Under the pieces are notes generated by a model. The model was not told where the DNA came from. It did not search any database and saw only the letters and a list, made by a program, of their open reading frames with translations. The position numbers and the translations under genes were made by a program. From Acidobacteriota bacterium (GTDB taxonomy: Bacteria > Acidobacteriota > Blastocatellia > Pyrinomonadales > Pyrinomonadaceae), in NCBI GenBank assembly GCA_016718135.1, contig JADKEF010000009.1:1-64000 (forward strand): a stretch of DNA of 64,000 nucleotides, written 5' to 3'. Within the stretch, counting starts at the first letter, position 1. Every line of letters starts with the position of its first letter. Positions 27,102 through 36,837 of this stretch are shown one piece after another.

Positions 27102-29222
27102 ATGAACAGCTACGTAATTTACATGGTGCCGGCGTTGGGCATTTTGGGTTTGATGGTGATGGCGATCAAGTCGGCTTGGGTAAGCAAGCAGGACGCGGGC
27201 GACGAGAAGATGCAGGAGCTCGCCGGATATATCGCAGACGGTGCGATGGCGTTCCTCAAGGCCGAGTGGAAGGTGCTGAGCATTTTTGTCGTGTTCACGG
27301 CTGCTCTGCTTGCATATTCCGGCACGATCCACGAGATCGACGGTCGGCAGATCCACTCGAGCTGGATCATCTCGATCGCATTTATCATCGGCGCCGTCTT
27401 TAGCGCGACCGCCGGATACATCGGTATGCGAGTCGCCACTAAGGCGAACGTCCGCACCACCCAGGCGGCCCGCACTTCGCTAAAGCAAGCCCTAAAAGTT
27501 TCCTTTACAGGTGGAACTGTTATGGGCCTCGGCGTGGCGGGACTGGCGGTTTTGGGGCTGGGCGGATTGTTCATAGCTTTTCTCGCGATATTTGCTGGGC
27601 TTGGAGTAAATCAGGTGAAGACGGCGATCGAGGTCTTGACCGGTTTCTCGCTCGGGGCAGAGTCGATCGCGTTATTCGCACGTGTTGGCGGCGGTATCTA
27701 CACCAAGGCCGCTGACGTCGGCGCGGATCTGGTCGGTAAGGTCGAGGCGGGAATTCCTGAGGATGACGTTCGAAATCCTGCTACCATCGCGGATAACGTT
27801 GGCGACAACGTCGGTGACGTGGCCGGCATGGGCGCTGATCTTTTTGGTTCGTATGTCGCGACCATTTTGGCGACCATGGTTTTGGGGCAAGAGATCGTTG
27901 TTAAGGACGCTTTTGGCGGTATGTCGCCGATCCTTCTGCCGATGGTCATCTGCGGCCTCGGCATCGTGTTCTCGATCATCGGCTGCGCTTTGGTTCGCAT
28001 CAAAGACGACAAGTCGAGTGTGCAGAGTGCGTTGAACATCGGGAACTGGTCTTCGATGCTGCTCACGGTGATCGCGTCGTTCTTTGTTGTGATGTGGATG
28101 CTGCCGGATGGGGCGATCACTTCGCGTACGAATACGTTCAATAAATGGGGCGTTTTCTACGCCATCGTTGTGGGAACCATCGTCGGTGCGATCATGAGCA
28201 TTGTCACCGAATATTATACGGCGATGGGCAAAAAGCCAGTGCTCTCGATCGTCCAACAGTCATCGACCGGCCACGCTACCAACATCATCGGCGGCCTCTC
28301 GGTCGGCATGAAGTCAACGGTGATCCCGATCCTAACATTGGCAGGCGGCATCATTGCATCGTATTACTTCGCCGGCCTCTACGGCGTCGCGATCGCCGCG
28401 GCGGGAATGATGGCGACGACGGCTATGCAACTCGCTATCGACGCCTTCGGCCCGATCGCCGATAACGCCGGCGGTATCGCCGAAATGAGCCAGTTGCCAC
28501 CGGAAGTTCGCGAGCGAACCGATAACCTCGATGCTGTTGGAAATACGACTGCCGCGACGGGAAAGGGATTTGCAATAGCATCAGCAGCCCTAACATCACT
28601 CGCATTGTTCGCAGCTTTCGTCGGCATGGCGGGCATCGATCGGATCGACATTTACAAAGCAAATGTGCTCGCAGGGCTGTTTGTTGGCGGCATGATCCCG
28701 TTCATCTTCTCGGCATTGTGTATTCAGGCTGTCGGTAAAGCGGCCATGGAAATGGTCGAGGAAGTTCGCCGTCAGTTCCGCGAGATTCCGGGTATCATGG
28801 AATACAAAGCCAAGCCGGAATACGAAAAATGTGTGGCGATCTCCACCAATGCGTCGATCAAGCAAATGATGATGCCGGGTGCGATCGCTCTGATCACGCC
28901 GGTCATCGTCGGATTTACATTCGGCCCCGAAGTCTTGGGTGGTTTGTTGGCGGGTGTCACAGTCTCTGGCGTTCTTATGGGAATCTTTCAGTCGAACGCT
29001 GGAGGTGCATGGGACAACGCGAAGAAATCGTTTGAGAAAGGCGTAATGATCAACGGCGAGATGGTCTACAAGGGATCGGAAGCTCACAAGGCATCTGTCA
29101 CAGGCGACACCGTTGGTGATCCGTTCAAAGACACCTCGGGCCCTTCGATGAACATCCTGATCAAGCTGATGTCGATCGTATCGTTAGTTATTGCCCCGTA
29201 TATTTTCGGTATCGGGCAATAA
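27102..29222 (+). CDS. hppA: Membrane-bound K+-stimulated ion-translocating pyrophosphatase
   Basis: 706 residues with ~16 hydrophobic segments, typical length. The pyrophosphate/Mg site is intact: GIPEDDVRNPATIADNVG followed by DNVGDVAGMGADLFGSY. The potassium determinant reads GNTTAATGKGF: Ala instead of Lys at the key position marks the K+-dependent class. Whether it pumps H+ or Na+ cannot be decided by eye. It uses PPi from biosynthesis to energise the inner membrane. GAGGA lies ~14 bases before ATG. Stands alone, preceded by a palindrome-rich gap. Confidence 0.96.
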   Translation: MNSYVIYMVPALGILGLMVMAIKSAWVSKQDAGDEKMQELAGYIADGAMAFLKAEWKVLSIFVVFTAALLAYSGTIHEIDGRQIHSSWIISIAFIIGAVFSATAGYIGMRVATKANVRTTQAARTSLKQALKVSFTGGTVMGLGVAGLAVLGLGGLFIAFLAIFAGLGVNQVKTAIEVLTGFSLGAESIALFARVGGGIYTKAADVGADLVGKVEAGIPEDDVRNPATIADNVGDNVGDVAGMGADLFGSYVATILATMVLGQEIVVKDAFGGMSPILLPMVICGLGIVFSIIGCALVRIKDDKSSVQSALNIGNWSSMLLTVIASFFVVMWMLPDGAITSRTNTFNKWGVFYAIVVGTIVGAIMSIVTEYYTAMGKKPVLSIVQQSSTGHATNIIGGLSVGMKSTVIPILTLAGGIIASYYFAGLYGVAIAAAGMMATTAMQLAIDAFGPIADNAGGIAEMSQLPPEVRERTDNLDAVGNTTAATGKGFAIASAALTSLALFAAFVGMAGIDRIDIYKANVLAGLFVGGMIPFIFSALCIQAVGKAAMEMVEEVRRQFREIPGIMEYKAKPEYEKCVAISTNASIKQMMMPGAIALITPVIVGFTFGPEVLGGLLAGVTVSGVLMGIFQSNAGGAWDNAKKSFEKGVMINGEMVYKGSEAHKASVTGDTVGDPFKDTSGPSMNILIKLMSIVSLVIAPYIFGIGQ

Positions 29223-29296
29223 GGGTTGGCAACGGCGGTGGTGATATTTCTCATCTATGCCGCGTTGTCCAGAAAACAGGAGAACTTCGCTCAATC

Positions 29297-30013
29297 ATGA
29301 AAGGTAGAAACTTTGTAAGAGAATTGCTTGTTTTAGCTGCGTTTGCAGCGATAGTACTTTGTACGCCGGCGGATTCCTTCGGTCAAGATGCCTCGACATT
29401 TGACCGCGAATCGATACCCGCAACGGCTGCAAAGGCCGAAGGATTTGTGCCTAAAGGTTGGAAGATCGAGGAGCAAATCAAGGGCGATGTCACCGCCGAT
29501 GGTGTCTCGGATGTTTTGCTCAAACTGATCGAAGACAAACCAAAAAAGGACGATGAGTTTGTGGATCGCAATCGTGTGCTCGTTATCGCAGTCGCCGATG
29601 GCAATGGCGGTTTTAGAAACGCCGCTGTCGCCGATAAGCTCCTTCAGTGCACCTCATGCGGTGGTGCATTCTACGGCGTAGTCGACGCACCAGCAAATGT
29701 TTCGATCGAGAAAGGCGTGATCGCGGTCAACCAGGATCACGGCTCTCGGTGGGTCAGCGATATTACATTCAAGTTTCGATACGATGAACAGCCGAACATG
29801 TTTATCCTGATCGGCTTCGACTACTCGACCCGCGACCGTGCAGAGGCTTCAGTGGTATCGGAGAGTATCAATTACCTGACGGGCAAGCGCATCGCCACGA
29901 ACTCAAAAGGCAAAAAGACAACGGCGACCATCTCTAAGAAACGCTGGAGCATCGAGGAAGTTGATTCAGAAGAGTTCGAATCAGCTGCCGCGAAGCGGTT
30001 GGGAGTAGACTAA
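29297..30013 (+). CDS. Secreted hypothetical protein with FG-GAP-like segment
   Basis: 238 residues with a clear signal peptide (residues 1-30, LLVLAAFAAIVLC... SFGQD). The segment KGDVTADGVSDVLLKLIED resembles an FG-GAP/integrin calcium loop, followed by a CTSC pair and repeating beta strands. The C-terminus is lysine-rich (SKGKKTTATISKKRW). Exported, probably periplasmic; role unknown. 74 bp after hppA on the same strand and followed by its own terminator. Confidence 0.75.
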   Translation: MKGRNFVRELLVLAAFAAIVLCTPADSFGQDASTFDRESIPATAAKAEGFVPKGWKIEEQIKGDVTADGVSDVLLKLIEDKPKKDDEFVDRNRVLVIAVADGNGGFRNAAVADKLLQCTSCGGAFYGVVDAPANVSIEKGVIAVNQDHGSRWVSDITFKFRYDEQPNMFILIGFDYSTRDRAEASVVSESINYLTGKRIATNSKGKKTTATISKKRWSIEEVDSEEFESAAAKRLGVD

Positions 30014-30039
30014 GCTTACAAAGAATTATCGAAACATAA

Positions 30040-30066
30040 GGATCGGTCTCGGCCGGTTCTTTTTTT
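30040..30066 (+). terminator. Rho-independent terminator
   Basis: 7-bp stem (30040-30046 / 30053-30059, with G-T pairs), 6-base loop and a run of seven T. It ends the secreted hypothetical gene and insulates the kinase gene downstream. A similar GGACCGG/CCGGTCC terminator follows the kinase at 33024. Confidence 0.85.
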
Positions 30067-30152
30067 GCGTGCGAAACGCGGAAATAGGCCGCTCGTATTC
30101 GCTGGGGTTTGACTGTTTAACCCTCTAAGGGCAATATTGTTCAAACTACTAC

Positions 30153-32897
30153 ATGGCGACTAACCTGCCCGATTCTATTGCTCATTACAAAATAATTTCC
30201 GCTATCGGTGCGGGCGGAATGGGCGAGGTGTATCTGGCACAGGACACAAAGCTCGAACGCCAGGTTGCGTTAAAGGTGCTGCTTGACGAGGTTGCCGGTG
30301 ATGAGGAACGCGTCCGGCGGTTTGTGCAGGAGGCAAAGGCCGCATCGGCGCTCAACCACCCCAACATACTGACGGTCTATGAGATCGGCGAATTCGACTA
30401 TACGCGTTATATAGCGACCGAGCTGATCAAGGGCGAGACGCTTCGCGACCGGTTGCGCGGTGAGCCGATGACTTTGCGTGAGGTGCTCGATGTCGCGATG
30501 CAGGTGGCTGCCGCCCTCAATGCAGCGCACAGCGCAGGTATCGTCCATCGCGATATCAAACCCGAGAACATAATGCTCCGCGATGACGGGATCGTTAAGG
30601 TCCTTGATTTCGGGCTGGCTAAACTGACTGCGACGCCCGTCGGCCCTGCGGATTCGGAAGACGCGACGCGAGCTCAGGTCAATACGCGGCCTGGGGTGGT
30701 GATGGGAACGGTGCTTTACATGTCACCCGAGCAGGCGAGAGGCAAGGAAACGGATGCACGATCAGACATCTGGAGCCTCGGGGTGGTGATCTATGAGATG
30801 CTCGCCGGTGCGACCCCTTTTGTCGGTGAGACAGCGAACGACTCGATCGCCGCGATCCTGGCAAAAGAGCCGCCGCCGCTCGATGAAGCAACGCCGCCCG
30901 AACTGCGGCGGATCGTACGCAAATCGCTGCAAAAGCAAACGGACGAGCGGTATCAGACTGTCAAGGATCTGCTCCTCGATGTTAAAAATCTCAAACGCGA
31001 ACTCGAGTTTTCCGAGGAACTGGAACGCTCGAGCGTTCCGCAGTCCACGGGCTCATCAAACGTCAGCACGGTGCAGCGGAGCGAAAATGCGACGGCTATC
31101 CACACCGGTGTCATCTCGACGCAAAACAGCATGCCGCAGCAGATGTCGAGCGCCGAGTATCTCGTCACGCAGGTAAAAAGAGGCAAGTATTGGATCTTGC
31201 CGCTGGCGTTTTTGCTGATCGCCGCTATCGGTTTCGGTATCTACAAGTATTCCGCTAGTCAGCCGACAAACCTCTCCTTTGAATCTGCAAAGATCACAAA
31301 GGTCACAGACTCCGGCAAAGTAGGCCAGGTTGCTATCTCACCGGACGGCAAATGGCTGATCTATTCGGTCTTTGACGGCGGAAAAACAAGCCTGTGGCTC
31401 AAACAGGTTGCTATTACGGACAGTAACACCCAGATCGTGCCGCCGGCCGATGTCGATTACAGGGGATTAGCGTTTTCTCCCGATGGCAATTATTTGTATT
31501 ACAATGCCAGCGAAGGGTCGATCCTCGGTACCTTGTATCAAGTGCCGGTGCTGGGCGGGACGGCTCGCAAGTTGATCAGCGGTGTTTCGGGCGGAATAAG
31601 CTTTTCGCCCGATGGCAAGCAGATCACCTACGGAACTGAAGACCTGGCGAATGACGAAAGCATCCTGATGATCGCCAATGCGGATGGCACCGAACCGCGT
31701 CAACTGCTAAAGCTGAAAGGAAACGATGAGATGGCGAGCAGCCGGGGACGCTGGTCACCCGACGGGAAAACGATCGCACTATGGACCGGCACAAATAACC
31801 CACGCAACTGGGTTATTTCGACAGTCTCTGTCGCCACCGGCGAGATAACTCAGTTTGAAAAGCACAAATTTTATAACTATTCGGTTTGGGAGTGGCTGCC
31901 GGACGGCAAAAGTCTTTTGACCCTTGCTGCCGAGAAAGTAAATCAACCCTTACAATTTTGGCAAATATCTTATCCTTCCGGCGAAGCCAAAAAGGTATCG
32001 AACGATCTGAACAATTATAGTTCGATCAGTCTCACGGCGGACGCTAGTGTTCTGGCAACGGTGCAGTCTGTTTCGACAAGCAACATCTGGACTGCTCCGA
32101 TCGGCGATAGTTCCCGGGCGACGCAAGTCACCTCGGGCAGTAATCAGAATTATAACCCCGTCTGGACGCCTGACGGTAGATTGGTTTACGGAAGAGGCTC
32201 GGGACTTGATTCGGATATTTACGTTACCGACCCTTCCGGCGGAAGCTCAAAGCGGCTGACGTCAGACAAAATGAGCATAAATCCGACGGTCTCGCCTGAC
32301 GGGCGATATGTTGTTTACCTTTCTCTTCAAAGCGGATTTCCTGCGATCTGGCGGATGGGTATCGACGGGAGTGATCCGAAACAGTTGACTACCAGGGGCA
32401 ACAGTGCCGAGCAAAGCATTTCACCTGATGGTAAGGAAGTCATTTATTCTGAAGGTTTTGATACGGTGAAGATCTGGAAAGTGGGAATAGACGGCGGCGA
32501 GCCTGTTCAATTGACTGACAATGATGCATTTAACCCGGTATTTTCACCGGATGGAAAACAATTCGCCTGCCTCTGGAGGGATGAACCAAACTCCCAGCCT
32601 AAAATTGCGATCATACCCTCGACCGGCGGCAAGCCTGTTAAAACCCTCACTCTGAATAGCAGAGGTTACGGACTGCGTTGGATGCCTGACGGACGCTCGA
32701 TAGCTTACATCGTCGATAACGGCAATGTCGGAAATATCTGGTCACAGCCAATAGACGGCGGCACACCGAAACAGATCACGAATTTCACCAGCGAACGCAT
32801 GGGGTCATTTGATATCTCGCCTGACGGAAAGCAGTTCGCCATGATGCGCGGAACGGAAACCCGAGATGTCGTGCTGATCAGCGGGATCATGAAATAA
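30153..32897 (+). CDS. Transmembrane Ser/Thr protein kinase with TolB/PD40-type beta-propeller sensor
   Basis: 914 residues. Kinase domain 12-275: glycine loop IGAGGMGEVYLA, ATP lysine in VALKVL, catalytic HRDIKPENIM, DFGLAKL and the APE-equivalent MSPEQARG. All key residues are present, so it should be active. A Ser/Thr-rich linker precedes a single membrane helix (WILPLAFLLIAAIGFGIY, about residues 347-366). The remainder outside the membrane is a series of PD40 repeats with SPDGK motifs, which form a propeller. This Hanks-kinase/propeller fusion is abundant in Acidobacteriota. Signal and substrates unknown. Preceded and followed by terminators, so monocistronic. Confidence 0.93.
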   Translation: MATNLPDSIAHYKIISAIGAGGMGEVYLAQDTKLERQVALKVLLDEVAGDEERVRRFVQEAKAASALNHPNILTVYEIGEFDYTRYIATELIKGETLRDRLRGEPMTLREVLDVAMQVAAALNAAHSAGIVHRDIKPENIMLRDDGIVKVLDFGLAKLTATPVGPADSEDATRAQVNTRPGVVMGTVLYMSPEQARGKETDARSDIWSLGVVIYEMLAGATPFVGETANDSIAAILAKEPPPLDEATPPELRRIVRKSLQKQTDERYQTVKDLLLDVKNLKRELEFSEELERSSVPQSTGSSNVSTVQRSENATAIHTGVISTQNSMPQQMSSAEYLVTQVKRGKYWILPLAFLLIAAIGFGIYKYSASQPTNLSFESAKITKVTDSGKVGQVAISPDGKWLIYSVFDGGKTSLWLKQVAITDSNTQIVPPADVDYRGLAFSPDGNYLYYNASEGSILGTLYQVPVLGGTARKLISGVSGGISFSPDGKQITYGTEDLANDESILMIANADGTEPRQLLKLKGNDEMASSRGRWSPDGKTIALWTGTNNPRNWVISTVSVATGEITQFEKHKFYNYSVWEWLPDGKSLLTLAAEKVNQPLQFWQISYPSGEAKKVSNDLNNYSSISLTADASVLATVQSVSTSNIWTAPIGDSSRATQVTSGSNQNYNPVWTPDGRLVYGRGSGLDSDIYVTDPSGGSSKRLTSDKMSINPTVSPDGRYVVYLSLQSGFPAIWRMGIDGSDPKQLTTRGNSAEQSISPDGKEVIYSEGFDTVKIWKVGIDGGEPVQLTDNDAFNPVFSPDGKQFACLWRDEPNSQPKIAIIPSTGGKPVKTLTLNSRGYGLRWMPDGRSIAYIVDNGNVGNIWSQPIDGGTPKQITNFTSERMGSFDISPDGKQFAMMRGTETRDVVLISGIMK

Positions 32898-32921
32898 GAG
32901 CTTAAGACGGAATAGGACTGT

Positions 32922-32975
32922 ATGAAACGATGCCCTGAATGCAGACGGGATTATTACGACGATACTTTGTTTTAG
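32922..32975 (+). pseudogene. 17-residue remnant of a CPEC zinc-ribbon N-terminus
   Basis: ATG 32922 reads MKRCPECRRDYYDDTLF and stops. This matches the opening of many Acidobacteriota kinases and adenylate cyclases, which normally continue with a second Cys pair to complete the ribbon. Here the stop follows immediately and a terminator comes at 33024. Probably the truncated start of a lost gene. Confidence 0.55.
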
Positions 32976-33023
32976 TGTATTTAGGACCGGTCTCGATTGA
33001 TAAGCTTTACAAGGGTAAGACTC

Positions 33024-33050
33024 CGGACCGGTATTGGCCGGTCCGTTTTT
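33024..33050 (+). terminator. Rho-independent terminator after the kinase
   Basis: 8-bp stem (33024-33031 / 33038-33045), 6-base loop TATTGG, followed by TTTTT and AT-rich sequence. A similar half (GGACCGGTCTCG) at about 32983 suggests a duplicated terminator motif. Confidence 0.88.
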
Positions 33051-33085
33051 ATTTATAGTTCATCAAAACAGTTTATAGAAAGCCG

Positions 33086-33550
33086 CTATCGGGGCATGTC
33101 GTTAACATTGACGTGCCGAACGAAGAAGTTGCCTACGGTCGTTTCGAACTCGTTTCGCTTGATGCCGGCGGCGGCTCGTGCGGCGGAGGAACCATAGTGT
33201 TTCAGCGTGATCGGATCGGTTCTAGCTGCCAGACCATCGAGTGCACCATAATTCTTGTACCTTACAATGATGGATACATCCCAGTCATTCTCACCTTCAC
33301 TCGTTGTCTTGAGCATGATCGTATAGTCCTCGATGATCCCCGCCGCCTTGTACGCCTCAAAGATCGGCTTTCCATTCTGTCGAAGATCGGTCCAAAACTC
33401 ACTATTTTTGCCGGGTTTGATATCGATCAGTAACACACGTGAGATCGAACCCTCAGTGAAGTTTGGCGTCATCGCTTGCGCAGTTGCCTGTGAGTTAAAG
33501 CAGGCCAAGCAGAAAAGCAGCATTGCGACCAACGATAAAGTACGTTGCAT
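33086..33550 (-). CDS. Secreted hypothetical protein, possibly dimeric alpha/beta-barrel fold
   Basis: 154 residues from ATG 33550, chosen because GGAAG lies 7 bases upstream; an ATG at 33568 would add six residues. Signal peptide LVAMLLFCLACFNSQATAQA. The mature part (SRVLLIDIKPGKNSEFW, YTIMLKTTSEGENDWDVSII) has the strand-helix layout of antibiotic-monooxygenase/Dabb-like small domains, an impression only. Function unknown. Convergent with the kinase gene's terminator. Confidence 0.65.
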   Translation of the reverse strand: MQRTLSLVAMLLFCLACFNSQATAQAMTPNFTEGSISRVLLIDIKPGKNSEFWTDLRQNGKPIFEAYKAAGIIEDYTIMLKTTSEGENDWDVSIIVRYKNYGALDGLAARTDPITLKHYGSSAARAAAGIKRNEFETTVGNFFVRHVNVNDMPR

Positions 33551-33683
33551 ATATTCTTCCTTTTTCAAAGGATGCAGGCCTGGAGTAAAAAGAACATCTG
33601 CCGCATCTTAAAGGCAATTGCTCGCTCAAGGTAGAGTGGTGCTCAGAGTAGATAATGACGGGCGTGAATACACGCGTAAAAAA

Positions 33684-34775
33684 CTAGATTGCTTTTCTAT
33701 CCATCAAACCAATAAATCGTTCAAACAGATACTCCGAATCGTGCGGCCCGGGAGCAGATTCCGGGTGATATTGGACTGAGAATACAGGCAGCGTTTTATG
33801 ACGCAGTCCCGCGACGGTTTGATCGTTGAGATTGATGTGCGTGACCTCGACATCGGCTGGCAGACTGTTGGCGTCGACTGCGAAACCATGATTGTGGGCG
33901 GTGATCTCGATCTTGCCGGTGGTCAGATCTTTGATCGGCTGGTTGCCACCGCGGTGGCCGAATTTTAGTTTGTAAGTCGCCGCTCCGAAGGCTTCGCCGA
34001 TCAGTTGGTGGCCGAGGCAGATACCGAACATTGGCGTTTGGCTCGCAGTGAGCTTCTTGATCTCTTCGACAACCGAGGTCATCGACGCCGGGTCGCCGGG
34101 GCCGTTTGAAAGGAAGATGCCGTTCGGTTTGAGAGCCATCGTTTCCGCAGCCGAAGTGTCAGCCGGAACGACCGTTACGCGGCAGCCAAATTTTGCGAAC
34201 TCCCTGAGGCTGTTTGTCTTGACGCCAAAATCATAGGCAACAATGTGATATTTCTCTTCGCTCATCGCTGCGTGATCATAGTTTTCAGCAACCGTTACTG
34301 AGCTTGCGAGTTCACGATTCTGCATCTCGGGTGTCGCGAGGATCTTTTTCAATAGCGAATCCTTGTCGAGATCTACCGTCGAGATACCCGCACGCATCGC
34401 TCCTTTATCGCGGATATGACGAACCAGAGCACGGGTGTCGATGTGCTCAATGCCGACGATGCTATTGTCTTTTAGATAGTCCTGAAGCGAGGCCGTCGAG
34501 CGAAAATTAGATCGGATACGGCTTGCTTCGCGAACAACAAATCCCTCCACCCACGGCCGGCGTGATTCAACATCTTCCTCGTTGACGCCATAGTTGCCGA
34601 TCAGCGGATACGTCATCGTGACGATCTGGCCGGCATAGCTCGGGTCGGTTAGGATCTCCTGATAGCCCGACATCGACGTATTAAAGACGATCTCACCAAA
34701 CGACTCGCCGTCCGCACCAAAAGATGTACCCGTAAAGGTACGCCCATCCTCGAGTACCAATATTGCCTTACTCAT
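33684..34775 (-). CDS. carA: Carbamoyl-phosphate synthase small (glutaminase) subunit
   Basis: 363 residues. N-terminal domain with LEDGRTFTGTSFG and NTSMSGYQEILTDPSY; class I glutaminase domain with the nucleophile Cys in FGICLGHQLIGEAFG, GHRGGNQPI and the His/Glu in VQYHPESAPGP. It supplies ammonia from glutamine to CarB for arginine and pyrimidine synthesis. No carB in the window; upstream lies lepB with a 136-bp gap. ATG 34775 gives the standard start MSKAILVLEDG. Confidence 0.97.
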   Translation of the reverse strand: MSKAILVLEDGRTFTGTSFGADGESFGEIVFNTSMSGYQEILTDPSYAGQIVTMTYPLIGNYGVNEEDVESRRPWVEGFVVREASRIRSNFRSTASLQDYLKDNSIVGIEHIDTRALVRHIRDKGAMRAGISTVDLDKDSLLKKILATPEMQNRELASSVTVAENYDHAAMSEEKYHIVAYDFGVKTNSLREFAKFGCRVTVVPADTSAAETMALKPNGIFLSNGPGDPASMTSVVEEIKKLTASQTPMFGICLGHQLIGEAFGAATYKLKFGHRGGNQPIKDLTTGKIEITAHNHGFAVDANSLPADVEVTHINLNDQTVAGLRHKTLPVFSVQYHPESAPGPHDSEYLFERFIGLMDRKAI

Positions 34776-34814
34776 AAAGGACAGATTTTAACGCATAGAC
34801 GCAAAAAGTCAGAA

Positions 34815-34834
34815 CCGCCTGCGTAAGCGGGCGG
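34815..34834 (-). terminator. Hairpin in the lepB-carA gap
   Basis: 8-bp GC-rich stem (34815-34822 / 34827-34834) with a 4-base loop. On the minus strand it is followed by TTCTGACTTTTT, so it may end the lepB transcript before carA. Confidence 0.55.
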
Positions 34835-34911
34835 CTTGTGCGTGAATAGCCAAATACTGTCTTGATCTAATGCGTTAACGTCGCCCGCTCATACAAGTGG
34901 GTGTGACATGC

Positions 34912-35664
34912 CTATCTTTCGTTCGCTCTAGGGTCTACCTTATTGGCAGGGGTAGCCGGAATAGATTTGTCGTATTCACCATGTTCGAGAAAACCGATAT
35001 TAGAAGGTTTCCAGTAGCGGAAAAAGGCCTTACCGTAGATGTATTTTTCGGGGACGAGTCCCCAGTAACGCGAGTCAGAGGAATTATCGCGGTTATCGCC
35101 CATTACAAAGTAGTGGTGTTCATCGACTTTCTTAGAAAGCGGTGGCGGCATGGATTGGGTGTACTCTTTGTCGAGATATTCTTCGTTCAATTCTTTTCCG
35201 TCTACGAAGACGCGGCCGCCTCGGAGTTCGACGGTCTCGCCCGGTAGGCCGATCACGCGTTTTACGTACGATTTGTCCGGATCATTAGGAAACCAAAATA
35301 CCACGATGTCGCCACGCTCAATGTGGCCCCAGCTAAAGTTTTGTATCTTGTAATAGACGAGCTTGTTGACGAGCAGGCGTTCGCCATCGTGGAGCTGGGG
35401 CAGCATCGAGGTGCCTTCGACAACGACCGGCTGGACGAAGAAAACGCCGAACAAAATAAAGACGATGATGATCAAAAAGATGTCGCGAATGAGCTTAAAC
35501 CCCTCGGACCACAGGCCCTGACGCGACTCACGGGCGAGGTGTGTGACCTCGATATCCCGATCATCGAGTGCCGAGACGAAGCCAAAATCCGATTGGTTTT
35601 TCTTTCGCAAATCTAACATAATCGTGGCGTCGAAAGCGCGCGAAGCCAACAGCGATTCTAGCAT
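34912..35664 (-). CDS. lepB: Signal peptidase I
   Basis: 250 residues. One N-terminal membrane helix (IRDIFLIIIVFILFGVFFVQP) precedes the catalytic Ser in VEGTSMLPQL; the catalytic Lys is in KSYVKRVIGLPGE; box E is FVMGDNRDNSSDSRYWG. It cleaves signal peptides of exported proteins such as the large repeat proteins. A shorter start at ATG 35619 (MLDLRKKN) is possible because the first 15 residues look unstructured. The gene starts 25 bp from the divergent aminotransferase gene. Confidence 0.95.
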   Translation of the reverse strand: MLESLLASRAFDATIMLDLRKKNQSDFGFVSALDDRDIEVTHLARESRQGLWSEGFKLIRDIFLIIIVFILFGVFFVQPVVVEGTSMLPQLHDGERLLVNKLVYYKIQNFSWGHIERGDIVVFWFPNDPDKSYVKRVIGLPGETVELRGGRVFVDGKELNEEYLDKEYTQSMPPPLSKKVDEHHYFVMGDNRDNSSDSRYWGLVPEKYIYGKAFFRYWKPSNIGFLEHGEYDKSIPATPANKVDPRANER

Positions 35665-35689
35665 TTAACGCGGCCTCGGCGGAAGTAAT

Positions 35690-36814
35690 ATGAACGAACA
35701 GATCAGATCATTGTTCCCGGCCACTCAAACATACGCGTACCTCAACAGCGCAGCGATCTCGCCGATCCCGACGACAGCTGGTGAAGCCGTAGGTCGCCAA
35801 CTGGTCGATGTCGCACTGCACGGCTCGTTGCACTATCAACAGTGGGTTGATACCAAAGATCGCGCGCGGGCTTTGCTCGCCGGAATGTTGAACGTGCGGA
35901 GCGATCAGGTCGCGTTTGTGCGGAATACATCAGACGGCTTTGCCTCGATCGCAAGCGGCTTGAAATGGAGGTCTGGCGATAACATCGTCAGCTTCGAACG
36001 TGAGTTTCCCGCAAATTTCTACCCATGGCGACGCGTCCGGGACGATCATGGCGTAGAACTCCGACTTTGCTCGGAACGCGAGGGGCGGATCGACCTCGAC
36101 GAGTTGATTTCGCTTATCGATAGCAATACAAGAGTTGTCGCCATCAGCGCCGTCCAATTTGCATCAGGCTATCGAGCTGACCTCGAACGCATCGGCCGTG
36201 AGGCTCGTGCTGTGGACGCGCTCTTCTGTGTCGATATTATCCAGGGCTTGGGAGCGTTGCCGTTTGACCTTCCAGCGCAATTTGTCGATGCCGCGTGCGG
36301 GGCTAGCCACAAATGGCTTTGCTCGCCCGAGGGCTGCGGCATCATCTATCTCTCAGATCGTGCCCGCGAACGCGTGAATCCAACGCTTGTCGGTTGGATA
36401 AGCGTCGCGACGCCGTGGGATTTTGAAGATCGTGAACAACCGTTCAAGCCAACTGCCTTAGCCTGGGAAAGCGGCACTGGCCCCGCATCTCTTTTCTACG
36501 GACTCGAACAAAGTCTAAAGTTACTCACCGAAACCGGACCAGAGAAGATCGAATCTCATCTATCGGATCTAACCGATTCGCTCTGCGACAGTCTCGCGGG
36601 CCGGGATTACGACTTAGTAAGCTCACGCCTTCCGGGCGAAAAGTCTCAGATCGTCTGCATCAAACACCGCAACGGCCTCACCTCGAACCAACTCGCCGCC
36701 ACGCTCGAACAGCAAAACGTCATCGTCAGTCCGCGGGGCGACCGACTTCGCATCGCTCCGCACTTTTACAATAATATGGAAGATATTGCTCGGTTGATCG
36801 AGGCGTTGCCGTAA
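35690..36814 (+). CDS. Class V PLP aminotransferase / cysteine desulfurase-like enzyme
   Basis: 374 residues. N-terminus with YLNSAAISPIP, cofactor region FVRNTSDGFASIASG, Asp in FCVDIIQGLG, and the Schiff-base Lys in GASHKWLCSPEG. No conserved catalytic Cys loop typical of IscS/SufS is visible, so it may be an isopenicillin-N-epimerase-like or kynureninase-like member. Soluble. GGAAG precedes ATG. No operon partner on this strand. Confidence 0.85.
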   Translation: MNEQIRSLFPATQTYAYLNSAAISPIPTTAGEAVGRQLVDVALHGSLHYQQWVDTKDRARALLAGMLNVRSDQVAFVRNTSDGFASIASGLKWRSGDNIVSFEREFPANFYPWRRVRDDHGVELRLCSEREGRIDLDELISLIDSNTRVVAISAVQFASGYRADLERIGREARAVDALFCVDIIQGLGALPFDLPAQFVDAACGASHKWLCSPEGCGIIYLSDRARERVNPTLVGWISVATPWDFEDREQPFKPTALAWESGTGPASLFYGLEQSLKLLTETGPEKIESHLSDLTDSLCDSLAGRDYDLVSSRLPGEKSQIVCIKHRNGLTSNQLAATLEQQNVIVSPRGDRLRIAPHFYNNMEDIARLIEALP

Positions 36815-36837
36815 TTGCGAAGAACCCTCTCTAATAC

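Noticed and set aside
26568..27356. Plus and minus frames of 150-235 codons before and into hppA
   Set aside because: They arise from the GC-rich nested palindrome and from the antisense of hppA; the composition is Arg-rich and family-less.
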